From: an uncultured Pseudoflavonifractor sp.
GTDB taxonomy: Bacteria; Bacillota; Clostridia; Oscillospirales; Oscillospiraceae
Direction of reading: 5' to 3'
Length of the DNA: 12,675 bases
NCBI GenBank assembly: GCA_904419835.1
Contig: CAJFTA010000064.1
Location: forward strand, 1-12,675
In this document: positions 1 to 6,356 of the stretch, piece by piece
Layout of the letters: every line of letters begins with the position of its first letter
Numbering within the stretch: position 1 is the first letter of the stretch
Translations under genes and position numbers: made by a program
Notes under the pieces: model-generated
Told to the model about the DNA's origin: nothing
Seen by the model: the letters and a program-made list of their open reading frames with translations, nothing else
The model's database searches: none

Positions 1-98
1 TGTCCCCGAAAATGACGGATTTTCATTTGATTCCGTCATCTGCGGATGACGGAACTCTGCGAGGCTTCCCCTTCTGGGAGGTTTTTCGACACGCTGAG
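1..98 (+). repeat. Left copy of 98-bp inverted repeat bounding the window
   Basis: This stretch is the reverse complement of 12577-12674 with two differences (positions 70 and 75). It contains three versions of one 8-mer: ATGACGGA at 12-19, its complement TCCGTCAT at 32-39 and ATGACGGA again at 46-53. The middle segment can therefore pair with either neighbour, and the downstream pairing (TTCCGTCATC 31-40 with GATGACGGAA 45-54) is a perfect 10-bp stem with a 4-base loop. A second hairpin with a T-run follows (65-86). No transposase is present, and identity stops abruptly at position 98. I infer a dispersed or mobile intergenic repeat; target-site duplications cannot be checked because the window ends here. 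Confidence 0.93.
65..86 (+). terminator. Inward-facing terminator-like hairpin in left repeat
   Basis: CTTCCC (65-70) pairs with GGGAGG (76-81) around a 5-base loop, with one G-T pair, and is followed by five T (82-86). This is the layout of an intrinsic terminator acting on transcripts that enter the island from the left. The stem is short, so its strength is uncertain. The other repeat copy carries the same device facing inward from the right. Confidence 0.5.
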
Positions 99-126
99 GG
101 TGCTCTGTGAAGAACAGAGTACCCTC
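96..126 (+). other. Hairpin at inner edge of left repeat (sequence differs from right copy)
   Basis: GAGGGTGCTCTGT (96-108) pairs with ACAGAGTACCCTC (114-126) over 13 bp with one G-T pair and a 5-base loop, followed by CTTTTG. The stem starts at the last three bases of the conserved repeat. The right copy has a hairpin at the same place with unrelated stem sequence. It lies in the leader of the first operon and could act as an attenuator or terminator. Confidence 0.7.
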
Positions 127-215
127 CTTTTGTCCAAGACAGAAGTTCGTCGGAGGTTTCTGTACGCGGGCAGGAAAACGCCGCCTTTGCGGGGCCATAG
201 AGGGAGGAAACGGCC

Positions 216-1253
216 ATGGAGTACTTTGCCTTTCAATGGCATATCACGGAGGCCTGCGACCAGCGGTGCCGGCACTGCTACATCTACGCCCTGGGCAGCC
301 ACGCCAAGTTCAAGGAGACGGCGCTGGAGGATATGGTGACCGTCATTGAAAACTGCAAGGCTTTCTGTGAGAAAGCCGGACGGCTGCCCTATCTTTACAT
401 CACCGGCGGAGACCCTATCCTGCATCCCCAGTTCTGGACGCTGATGAAGATCCTCAAGCTGGCAGGCATCCCCTTTGCCCTGATGGGCAACCCCTTCCAT
501 TTGACGGCGGAGGTCTGCCGCAAGCTCAAGGAATATGGATGCCGGAAGTACCAGCTGTCTCTGGACGGGCTGAAGGAGACCCACGACGGCATCCGCCAGC
601 AGCCCGGCTCCTATGACGCCACCATGGCGGCCATCCCCCTCCTGCGCCAGGCCGGGATCGACGTGGCCATCATGACTACCGTGTCCCGGTGGAACGTGAA
701 GGACATCCCGCCGCTGGTGGATGAGGTAGTGAAACACAAGGCGGACATCTTCGCCTTCGCCCGCTACTGCCCCTCCCGGGAGGACCGGGATGTGTGCTGC
801 TCCCCGGAGGAGTACCGGGACATGATGGAGCAGTGCTGGGAGAAATTTCAGAAGTATGAGGCTGAGGGCTGTGAGACTACCTTCAACCTGAAGGATCACC
901 TGTGGACGCTGTTCCTGTATGAGAAGGGGCTCTTTGACCCCAAGTCCTACCCGGATGATGAGTATGTCTATGACGGCTGCAACTGCGGCAACTGCCATCT
1001 TACCATCCTCTCCGACGGGGCGGTCTACGCCTGCCGCCGGATGGAGAGCAAGGTGGGCAGCGCCCTCACCGATGACCTGTATGACCTGTTCACCGGCCCG
1101 GAATTTGACAAGTACCGGGTCTACGAGAACTTTGAGAAGTGCTCCAAGTGCGAGCTGCTGCGGTTCTGCCGGGGCTGTCCCGCGGTGGCGGCGGGGTATC
1201 ACGGCAATATGTACGCCCCGGACCCGGAGTGCTGGAAGGAGGTCCAGGCATGA
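216..1253 (+). CDS. Radical SAM/SPASM domain protein (possibly ACGX-peptide maturase type)
   Basis: This is a 345-residue iron-sulfur enzyme of the class that cleaves S-adenosylmethionine to start radical chemistry, often on a ribosomally made peptide. The SAM-cluster motif CxxxCxxC is Cys14, Cys18, Cys21, followed by Tyr. A TGGDP stretch in the N-terminal half fits the SAM-binding GGE-type motif. The C-terminal SPASM domain has Cys255, 257, 260, 273 (G268-x4-C273) and Cys309, 312, 318, 321, 339, enough for two auxiliary 4Fe-4S clusters. The start is set by AGGGAGG at 201-207, 8 bases upstream. The stop overlaps the nitroreductase start (ATGA). The overall sequence resembles, from memory, the maturase of the 'ACGX' repeat-peptide system, but no Cys-rich repeat peptide is encoded nearby, so that subfamily name is only about even odds. 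Radical SAM/SPASM itself is secure. Confidence 0.9.
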   Translation: MEYFAFQWHITEACDQRCRHCYIYALGSHAKFKETALEDMVTVIENCKAFCEKAGRLPYLYITGGDPILHPQFWTLMKILKLAGIPFALMGNPFHLTAEVCRKLKEYGCRKYQLSLDGLKETHDGIRQQPGSYDATMAAIPLLRQAGIDVAIMTTVSRWNVKDIPPLVDEVVKHKADIFAFARYCPSREDRDVCCSPEEYRDMMEQCWEKFQKYEAEGCETTFNLKDHLWTLFLYEKGLFDPKSYPDDEYVYDGCNCGNCHLTILSDGAVYACRRMESKVGSALTDDLYDLFTGPEFDKYRVYENFEKCSKCELLRFCRGCPAVAAGYHGNMYAPDPECWKEVQA

Positions 1254-1828
1254 CCGTTTCCGAAGCAATCTACCGGCGCCGCTCGATTCGAAAATTTCAG
1301 GCGCGGCAGATCCCAAAAGAAGATCTGGAAAAGATTCTGGAGGCGGGCCTCTATGCCCCCAACGCCGGCGGCGGGCAGCGGACCATCCTCAGCGGTATCC
1401 AAAACAAGTCGCTGATCGCTCAGCTGGGCCAGCTGAATCTGGCCCGGTTCGACCGCAGCCGTCTGGCAGGCAGCTTTGTCTCCCGGGAACAGCCCAGCGC
1501 CATTGACGATCCCACCATCCGAAACGGCTTTTACGGTGCGCCCACCGTCTGCGCCGTTTTTTCACCGGGTAACTTCCTGTACGCGGTTCCCGACGCCTTC
1601 TGCTGCGCGGAGAATATGGCCCTTGCCGCCTATGAGCTGGGGATCGCCTCCTGCATCATCGCCCGGGCGGAGGAGACGTTTGACACACCCTTGGGAGTTC
1701 AGCTGATGCGGGAGTGGGAGATCCCCGCAGGCTGGATGCCCCGCTGCTTCGTGGCCCTGGGCTATGTGGAGGGGACCTATCCGGAGCCGAAACCCCGAAG
1801 GGACGGACGGGTCCGGATCATGGAATAA
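1250..1828 (+). CDS. Nitroreductase family flavoprotein
   Basis: A 192-residue protein of the NfsA/FRP-like fold, which binds FMN and uses NAD(P)H to reduce nitro groups, quinones or similar acceptors. The family signature is visible: RRSIR at residues 10-14 for the FMN phosphate, APNAGGGQ at 36-43, and LGIASCII at 130-137. The ATG lies inside the stop of the radical SAM gene (ATGA), so the two are probably translationally coupled. A longer open frame starting upstream only overlaps the radical SAM gene and is not needed. The substrate cannot be read from sequence. Because it sits between an iron-sulfur radical enzyme and a ferredoxin fusion, a role in moving electrons or modifying the same substrate is plausible. 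Confidence 0.88.
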   Translation: MTVSEAIYRRRSIRKFQARQIPKEDLEKILEAGLYAPNAGGGQRTILSGIQNKSLIAQLGQLNLARFDRSRLAGSFVSREQPSAIDDPTIRNGFYGAPTVCAVFSPGNFLYAVPDAFCCAENMALAAYELGIASCIIARAEETFDTPLGVQLMREWEIPAGWMPRCFVALGYVEGTYPEPKPRRDGRVRIME

Positions 1829-1842
1829 AAGGAGGAACGCAC

Positions 1843-2457
1843 ATGGATGCACAGACCTGTCTGAAGAAGCTGGGCTATGTGGGGGTACTGTCCTTTGCCA
1901 CGGTGGACGGGGCGGGAGATCCCCAGGTGCGCTGCATCAGCGCCATCCACTATGAGCCGGACGCCATCTACTTTTTTACCGCCCGGGGAAAGGACTTCTG
2001 CAAGGAACTTCTGGACACGGGAAAGGTCCAGGTGCTGGGCTACACCATGTATAAGGAGATGATCCGCCTGACGGGGACGGTGAAGCCGGCCCCCGCGGAG
2101 GAGCAGGATAAGTGGCGGAATCTGATCTTCAAGGAACAGCCCTATCTGGCCAATGTCTACCCCGGAGAGACCCGCAGCATCGGCATCATCTTCTGCATCC
2201 GGGATATGTCCATTGAGTATTTCAACCTGGGGGTGAATCCCATCTTCCGGGAGAGCTACGTCATCGGAAATGGGAAGCCCGCTCCGAAAGGGTATTTCAT
2301 CACGGATGCCTGTATCAGCTGTGGGAAATGTGTCCATGTCTGTCCACAAAAAGCGATCGACAAAGGCAGTCCCAGCGTCATCCATCAGGAGCACTGCCTG
2401 CATTGCGGAAACTGCCTCCGCGTCTGTCCCGCGGGAGCCGTGGAGAAGGCTTCATGA
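1843..2457 (+). CDS. PNPOx-like flavin-binding domain fused to 2[4Fe-4S] ferredoxin
   Basis: A 204-residue fusion. Residues 1 to about 140 resemble the pyridoxamine 5'-phosphate oxidase-like split barrel that binds FMN or F420-type cofactors. Residues 150-204 are a bacterial ferredoxin with two clusters: C157-x2-C160-x2-C163-x3-C167-P and C185-x2-C188-x2-C191-x3-C195-P. AAGGAGG ends at 1835, 7 bases before the ATG, and the gene starts 14 bp after the nitroreductase stop. Proteins of this kind transfer electrons between flavin and iron-sulfur carriers. I infer it could reduce the neighbouring nitroreductase or the SAM cluster of the radical SAM enzyme. The start could in principle be upstream, but the ribosome site strongly favours this ATG. 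Confidence 0.85.
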   Translation: MDAQTCLKKLGYVGVLSFATVDGAGDPQVRCISAIHYEPDAIYFFTARGKDFCKELLDTGKVQVLGYTMYKEMIRLTGTVKPAPAEEQDKWRNLIFKEQPYLANVYPGETRSIGIIFCIRDMSIEYFNLGVNPIFRESYVIGNGKPAPKGYFITDACISCGKCVHVCPQKAIDKGSPSVIHQEHCLHCGNCLRVCPAGAVEKAS

Positions 2458-2529
2458 GCCGCCGCCGCCCGCTTCAGACGGTTTTCAGAATCAGGCAGCG
2501 ATTGATTTTTTTCTCTGGAGGCAAGCCGC

Positions 2530-3324
2530 ATGAACCGCAGTGAACAATTAAAATATTTAAATCAAGTGCTCCTGTCAGAGATGCCCCAGTACCGGGAGCA
2601 GGCGGAGGCGTTCCCGGGCGACGAGGCCTCCCGGCGGCGGCTCCTCCGGGCCCTGATGAATGTACGGCCCCCTCTGCCGCTGTCTCCGGGCTTTCTGGAA
2701 GTCCAGGACGCCCTTCTCTCCGCGGAAACGGAGGAAAAGGGCGTGGTGGATGGAAATACCCTCCCGCCCGTTCCATCTGATCCCCGGCTGGTCATCTGGC
2801 AGGGGGACATTACCCGGCTGCGGGTGGACGCCATCGTGGACGCGGACAACTCCGCCCTGCTGGGGTGCTTTGTCCCCTGCCACGGATGCATTGACAATGC
2901 CATCCACTCGGCGGCGGGGCTTCAGCTTCGGGATGAATGCAATCAGCTCATGGCGGCCCAGGGACGCCCGGAGCCAAACGGCCGGGCCAAGCTGACAAAG
3001 GGCTATAACCTCCCGGCCCGGTATGTCCTCCACACGGTTGGCCCCATTGTCCGGGGCCGCGTGACCGGGCAGAACCGTTCCGACCTGGCGTCCTGCTACC
3101 GTTCCTGCATGGAACTGGCGGCAGCGCATGAGCTCCAGAGCGTGGCCTTCTGCTGCATCTCCACCGGCGAATTCCGCTTTCCCAATCGAGAGGCCGCTGA
3201 GATCGCCGTGAAAACAGTCCGGGAATTTCTGGACCGGCAAACGACTTCCGTCAAGAGGGTGATTTTCAATGTTTTCAAGGGGATTGACGCCCAAATCTAC
3301 CGCGATATCCTCCAATCCGATTGA
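2530..3324 (+). CDS. Macrodomain protein, zinc-dependent ADP-ribosyl hydrolase type
   Basis: A 264-residue protein with an N-terminal helical part (about 1-85) and a macrodomain (86-264). It has QGDIT at 91-95, the ADP-ribose loop at 103-113 (VDADNSALLGC), a Cys/His cluster C117-H118-x-C120 followed by IDNAIHSAAG, and the phosphate loop STGEFRFP at 211-218. This is the subgroup found beside class M sirtuins, which removes ADP-ribose from proteins (Rack et al. 2015 for the paired system). The usual VNAAN loop reads VDADN, so two residues are acidic, while the Asn thought to be catalytic (N107) is kept. TGGAGG lies just upstream of the ATG. It follows the ferredoxin fusion by 72 bp and overlaps the sirtuin gene. 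Confidence 0.92.
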   Translation: MNRSEQLKYLNQVLLSEMPQYREQAEAFPGDEASRRRLLRALMNVRPPLPLSPGFLEVQDALLSAETEEKGVVDGNTLPPVPSDPRLVIWQGDITRLRVDAIVDADNSALLGCFVPCHGCIDNAIHSAAGLQLRDECNQLMAAQGRPEPNGRAKLTKGYNLPARYVLHTVGPIVRGRVTGQNRSDLASCYRSCMELAAAHELQSVAFCCISTGEFRFPNREAAEIAVKTVREFLDRQTTSVKRVIFNVFKGIDAQIYRDILQSD

Positions 3325-4150
3325 GCGGCTGCGCGAAGCGCTGGACACTGCGGACGCGGTGGTGATTGGGGCGGGAGCGGGGCTCTCTGCCTCTGCGGGG
3401 CTGACCTACTCCGGGGAGCGCTTTGAGCGGTATTTCAGCGACTTCCGGGACAAGTACGGCATCCGGGACATGTACTCCGGCGGCTTTTTCCCCTTTGACA
3501 GCCCGGAAGAGCACTGGGCCTGGTGGAGCCGGCAGATCATGGTGAATCGATACGAGAGGGCGCCAAAGCCCGTATATGATGCCCTCTTGAATCTGGTAAA
3601 GGGCAGAGACTACTTTGTTCTCACCACCAATGTGGACCACCAGTTCCAGCTGGCAGGCTTCGACAAAAAGCGGCTGTTTTACACCCAGGGGGACTATGGC
3701 CTGTGGCAGTGCTCCGGGTCCTGCCATCAGGAGACCTACGAAAACGAGGAGACGGTGCGCAGAATGTTCGCGGAACAGAAGGACATGCGTGTCCCTTCTG
3801 CGCTGGTGCCACACTGCCCCCGGTGCGGCCGCCCCATGACCATGAACCTCCGGTGTGATAATACATTTGTTCAGGATAAGGGGTGGTATGAAGCAGCCGG
3901 CCGCTACGGGGACTTTCTGCGGAGGCACACGGGGACGCGGGTGCTGCTCCTGGAGCTGGGCGTAGGCGGCAACACCCCGGTCATCATCAAATATCCGTTC
4001 TGGAAGATGGCGATGCAGGACAAAAATATAACCTATGTCTGCATCAATCAGGAGGAGGCATATGCTCCCCGGGAGCTTCAAAAGAGGTCTGTCTGTATCG
4101 CTGAGGATATCGGCGCGGTTTTATCTTCATGCTGTGAAACGGTAAAATAG
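3269..4150 (+). CDS. Class M sirtuin (SirTM), protein ADP-ribosyltransferase
   Basis: A 293-residue NAD-dependent enzyme. It has the NAD loop GAGAGLS at 34-40, TTNVDHQF at 119-126 with catalytic-type Asn121, and YTQGD at 138-142, where Gln140 replaces the His of deacetylase sirtuins. The N121 to Q140 spacing of 19 equals that of the N118/Q137 pair I recall for the Streptococcus pyogenes SirTM. Zinc ligands are Cys148, 152, 183, 186. These features mark a sirtuin that transfers ADP-ribose rather than deacetylating. GAGGGTG at 3255-3261 supports this start, giving a 56-bp overlap with the macrodomain gene. The homologous core begins near residue 17, so a later start cannot be excluded. The writer and eraser are coupled, but the lipoyl-carrier partners GcvH-L and LplA2 are missing. 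Confidence 0.93.
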   Translation: MFSRGLTPKSTAISSNPIERLREALDTADAVVIGAGAGLSASAGLTYSGERFERYFSDFRDKYGIRDMYSGGFFPFDSPEEHWAWWSRQIMVNRYERAPKPVYDALLNLVKGRDYFVLTTNVDHQFQLAGFDKKRLFYTQGDYGLWQCSGSCHQETYENEETVRRMFAEQKDMRVPSALVPHCPRCGRPMTMNLRCDNTFVQDKGWYEAAGRYGDFLRRHTGTRVLLLELGVGGNTPVIIKYPFWKMAMQDKNITYVCINQEEAYAPRELQKRSVCIAEDIGAVLSSCCETVK

Positions 4151-4429
4151 AGGAGGCGGAAGCCAGGCAAAGCCGCCGTCCCGCCGCCTGCTGTCCCGAA
4201 TCTAAACGGTGTTACACCCCATCATCGGCAGTTCTACCCCATTGCAGAGCGCCCTGTTCTGCATAGCGCAGCATCCTCTGTTTGCTCTTTTTCTTTTGAT
4301 ACACACACTATACGCCGGTTTTCGAGCGGATAACAGTTTTGATTATGCAGACTTCTATAATTAGATTGCATACGAAAGCTTGCAGCCACGAAATCCAACT
4401 GATATAATAGGAAAAAGAGGTGTCGGAGT
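4151..4429 (+). promoter_or_regulatory. Intergenic region with promoter for the first LysR gene
   Basis: This AT-richer gap contains a promoter at 4380-4408: TTGCAG, a 17-bp spacer, then a perfect TATAAT (4403-4408). The start point would be near 4415, leaving a leader of only about 15 bases. A second TATAAT at 4356-4361 lacks a good -35 and overlaps a small dyad, ATTAT (4342-4346) and ATAAT (4357-4361), which could be a LysR autoregulatory site. No clear terminator for the upstream sirtuin operon is visible. Confidence 0.55.
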
Positions 4430-5269
4430 ATGTTTGAACTCTATCAGTTGGAGCAGCTGCTGGCTGTGGCAGAGTGCGGAACATTGTCCAGCGCCGCAGA
4501 ACAGCTGCACATTTCTCAACCTGCCCTCAGCCGCTCTATGCAGCGCTTGGAGGCAGAGCTGCAGGTCACACTGTTCACGCGGCAGAAGAATAAGATTGAG
4601 CTCAATGAAAGCGGAAGAATGGCGGTGGACTACGCCCGGAAAGTCATAGAGCAGTCCCGGGACATGATCAGCCGCATTCAGGCCTTTGACCGAAGCCGGC
4701 GCACGATCCTGGTGGGTTCCTGCGCGCCAGCCCCTCTTTGGGAGATCCCTCCGCGGTTATCGGATCTGTACCCTGATATGACCATCTCCTATGAGATACG
4801 AGAGAATGAGGTCCTATTACAGGGGCTGAGGGATGGCGTATATCAACTGATCGTCCTGCCCTTTGCGGTTGAAGATCCGGGCATTATCTGTGAGAGATAC
4901 GGGGAAGAACACCTGTTTTTCTCGCTCCCGCCGGCGCACCCGCTGTCTGGCAGTAATGCGCTGTATATGAAGGATCTCAACGGAGAAACCATGCTCCTTC
5001 GGAGCCGCCTCGGATTTTGGCGGAATCTGACGGTCCAAAAGATGCCGGACACCCGCTTCCTGGAGCAGGAGGACATGGCTTTCAATGAACTTGTGAGAGC
5101 CTCAGCGCTCCCGAGCTTTACGACAGATGTGGCGCTCAGACGAGGGGGAAATGCACCGAACCGGGTGAACATTCCCATTTTGGATGAAGAAGCGGGTGTT
5201 ACCTACTATTGCCTGTATAGCCGCTCTGACCCCAATAACCTCAGCAGCGCTCTGAAAACAATGGGTTAG
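4430..5269 (+). CDS. LysR-family transcriptional regulator
   Basis: A 279-residue regulator with an N-terminal winged helix-turn-helix (about 1-60; core GTLSSAAEQLHISQPALSRS at 17-36, followed by LEAEL and LFTR). The C-terminal part matches the two-lobed effector-binding domain of this family, though it is slightly shorter than the usual 290-300 residues. AAAGAGG at 4414-4420 precedes the ATG by 9 bases. It has its own promoter and points toward ogt, with a shared terminator between them. Its target is not evident: LysR proteins often control a divergent neighbour, but here the upstream operon runs in the same direction. Targets could be the macrodomain/sirtuin operon, itself, or a distant gene. 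Confidence 0.92.
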   Translation: MFELYQLEQLLAVAECGTLSSAAEQLHISQPALSRSMQRLEAELQVTLFTRQKNKIELNESGRMAVDYARKVIEQSRDMISRIQAFDRSRRTILVGSCAPAPLWEIPPRLSDLYPDMTISYEIRENEVLLQGLRDGVYQLIVLPFAVEDPGIICERYGEEHLFFSLPPAHPLSGSNALYMKDLNGETMLLRSRLGFWRNLTVQKMPDTRFLEQEDMAFNELVRASALPSFTTDVALRRGGNAPNRVNIPILDEEAGVTYYCLYSRSDPNNLSSALKTMG

Positions 5270-5326
5270 ACTTTGCGCATCATGGTTGGGCCAAGGAGCG
5301 AAAAGCACCGCAGTATTGAGAAAATT

Positions 5327-5370
5327 GGCGCAGTCCCCTAAGCCATGTCAAACGGCTTGGGGACTGCGCC
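5327..5370. terminator. Bidirectional hairpin terminator between LysR and ogt
   Basis: GGCGCAGTCCCCTAAGCC (5327-5344) pairs with GGCTTGGGGACTGCGCC (5354-5370) over 17 bp with one bulged T and a 9-base loop. On the - strand the stem is followed by AATTTTCTC, a fair U-tract for ogt. On the + strand only CCTTACT follows. It lies 57 bp after the LysR stop and 62 bp after the ogt stop. Confidence 0.85.
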
Positions 5371-5432
5371 TTACTGATGATGGACCTGCAGAGCAGCTGT
5401 TGATAAGGGATGACCGCCAAATGGGGATTTCT

Positions 5433-5966
5433 CTACAGAGCGGTTCCGCTCTTTGGAACGAAAAAGGACCCCATATCGGCCTTTTCCAATTGCAGCAATT
5501 TTACCTTTTTATGAATTCCCCCGGCGTAGCCCGTCAGACTGCCGTTTGTGCCCACAACGCGGTGGCAGGGGACGATGATGGAAATTTTATTGTGACCTAC
5601 TGCGCCGCCCACGGCCTGCGCGGACATATGCGGCAGACCTTTCTCCGCGGCAACCTGCTTTGCAATCTCGCCATAGGTCATCGTATGGCCGTATGGAATT
5701 GTGCAGAGGATTTCCCACACCTCATTTTGGAAAACGGTACCTGTGAAATGAAGCGGCAGAGTAAAATCCGGCTCTTTCCCCGAAAAATAAATGTCAAGCC
5801 ACTGCTTTGCCTTTTCAAAAAGGGGGAGTTCCTTTTCCTCATGCTCCTTGTCCAGGCTGAGGGCAAAATACTTTTGTCCCTCAAACCATACGCCGGTTAG
5901 ACCAATATCATCCGCGGCCAAAAGAATACCGCCAATGGGGGAACAATAGTGACTGATATACTGCAT
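5433..5966 (-). CDS. ogt: Methylated-DNA--protein-cysteine methyltransferase
   Basis: A 177-residue suicide repair protein that takes alkyl groups from O6-alkylguanine (and O4-alkylthymine) in DNA onto its own cysteine. The active site PCHRV is at 133-137 with acceptor Cys134, followed by the substrate-binding NGSLTGYAGG at 141-150. The DNA-binding part is around 95-120 (TMTYGEIAKQVA). The N-terminal 80 residues match the family's ribonuclease-like domain. The start was placed at 5966 because GGAGGG at 5973-5978 sits 6 bases upstream and the family N-terminus begins here. An extension to 6296 has no homology. The gene is AT-richer than its neighbours (24 of 60 G+C at 5761-5820, against 40 of 60 at 541-600), suggesting a separate origin. 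Confidence 0.95.
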   Translation of the reverse strand: MQYISHYCSPIGGILLAADDIGLTGVWFEGQKYFALSLDKEHEEKELPLFEKAKQWLDIYFSGKEPDFTLPLHFTGTVFQNEVWEILCTIPYGHTMTYGEIAKQVAAEKGLPHMSAQAVGGAVGHNKISIIVPCHRVVGTNGSLTGYAGGIHKKVKLLQLEKADMGSFFVPKSGTAL

Positions 5967-6303
5967 GGGCAACCCTCCGTACAAAAATATTTTTCTAATT
6001 TGGCTTTGACATAGAGGAAAGACAAGCGTCAGCCCACCCTCAGCCTTGGCTTCTCCGGAGAATGCGCTTTGCAAAAATAGAGAGACATGATTTGCAGATC
6101 TCAGACAGAATGAAGTCGAGACGCAGACATTCGAAAGGGGAGAGCAAGTCATATCTGACAAGATTGTACAACTTGATGTGGGAGGAATCAAGGCGCAGCA
6201 CAGGAAAGAAGTTCCGGAAGCCGCCGAGAGGGCGGGAAGGCGGACGGGGCCGGCCGGGTCGGCGCACAAGTTATAAAGAAAAGGTTTATACTGCATAACT
6301 TTT

Positions 6304-6333
6304 CGAGACTTCTCCGGAAGCCTCGATTTTTTT
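6304..6333 (+). terminator. Intrinsic terminator upstream of aldo/keto reductase
   Basis: CGAG-A-CTTC (6304-6312) pairs with GAAG-C-CTCG (6317-6325) around a TCCG loop with one internal mismatch, followed by seven T (6327-6333). It is a good intrinsic terminator on the + strand although no clear gene precedes it. Its T-run merges with the TATAAT of the reductase promoter, so it may insulate that promoter from upstream readthrough. Confidence 0.7.
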
Positions 6334-6356
6334 ATAATGAAGCTCGGAACGTTCCG
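6333..6356 (+). promoter_or_regulatory. -10 box and 12-bp palindromic operator of aldo/keto reductase
   Basis: A perfect TATAAT lies at 6333-6338. The hexamer 17 bp upstream (TTCTCC) is weak, which suggests a promoter needing activation. CGGAACGTTCCG at 6345-6356 is a perfect 12-bp palindrome at the expected transcription start, a natural repressor site. No second copy is seen elsewhere in the window, so the cognate regulator is unknown. Confidence 0.55.

Noticed and set aside
98..215. Possible RiPP precursor peptide before the radical SAM gene
   Set aside because: Short frames here have no ribosome site and read straight into the radical SAM gene in the wrong frame; none has a repeat-rich or leader/core pattern.
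46..339. A + strand frame of 97 codons starting inside the left repeat, and a related short frame at the right end
   Set aside because: They begin in the inverted repeat itself, run out of frame into the radical SAM gene or noncoding flank, and have no ribosome site. Such frames arise wherever the repeat lands.
36..1316. Long - strand frame opposite the radical SAM gene
   Set aside because: It is a shadow in GC-rich DNA. The + strand frame has clear family motifs and a ribosome site.
5967..6296. N-terminal extension of ogt by 110 codons
   Set aside because: No ribosome site, no family homology, and a strong GGAGGG directly before the internal ATG at 5966.
6062..6298. 78-codon basic + strand frame ending just before a terminator
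   Set aside because: The only ribosome-like GGAG touches the ATG, the composition is Arg/Gly low complexity, and another frame over the same bases is equally open. A decayed gene is possible but not shown.
6316..6325. GGAAGCCTCG in the terminator at 6304-6333 also occurs in the right repeat
   Set aside because: Only 10 bp are shared and the flanks differ; it is not a third repeat copy.
6345..6356. CGGAACGTTCCG as a LexA site
   Set aside because: Gram-positive LexA boxes have four bases between GAAC and GTTC; this palindrome has none.
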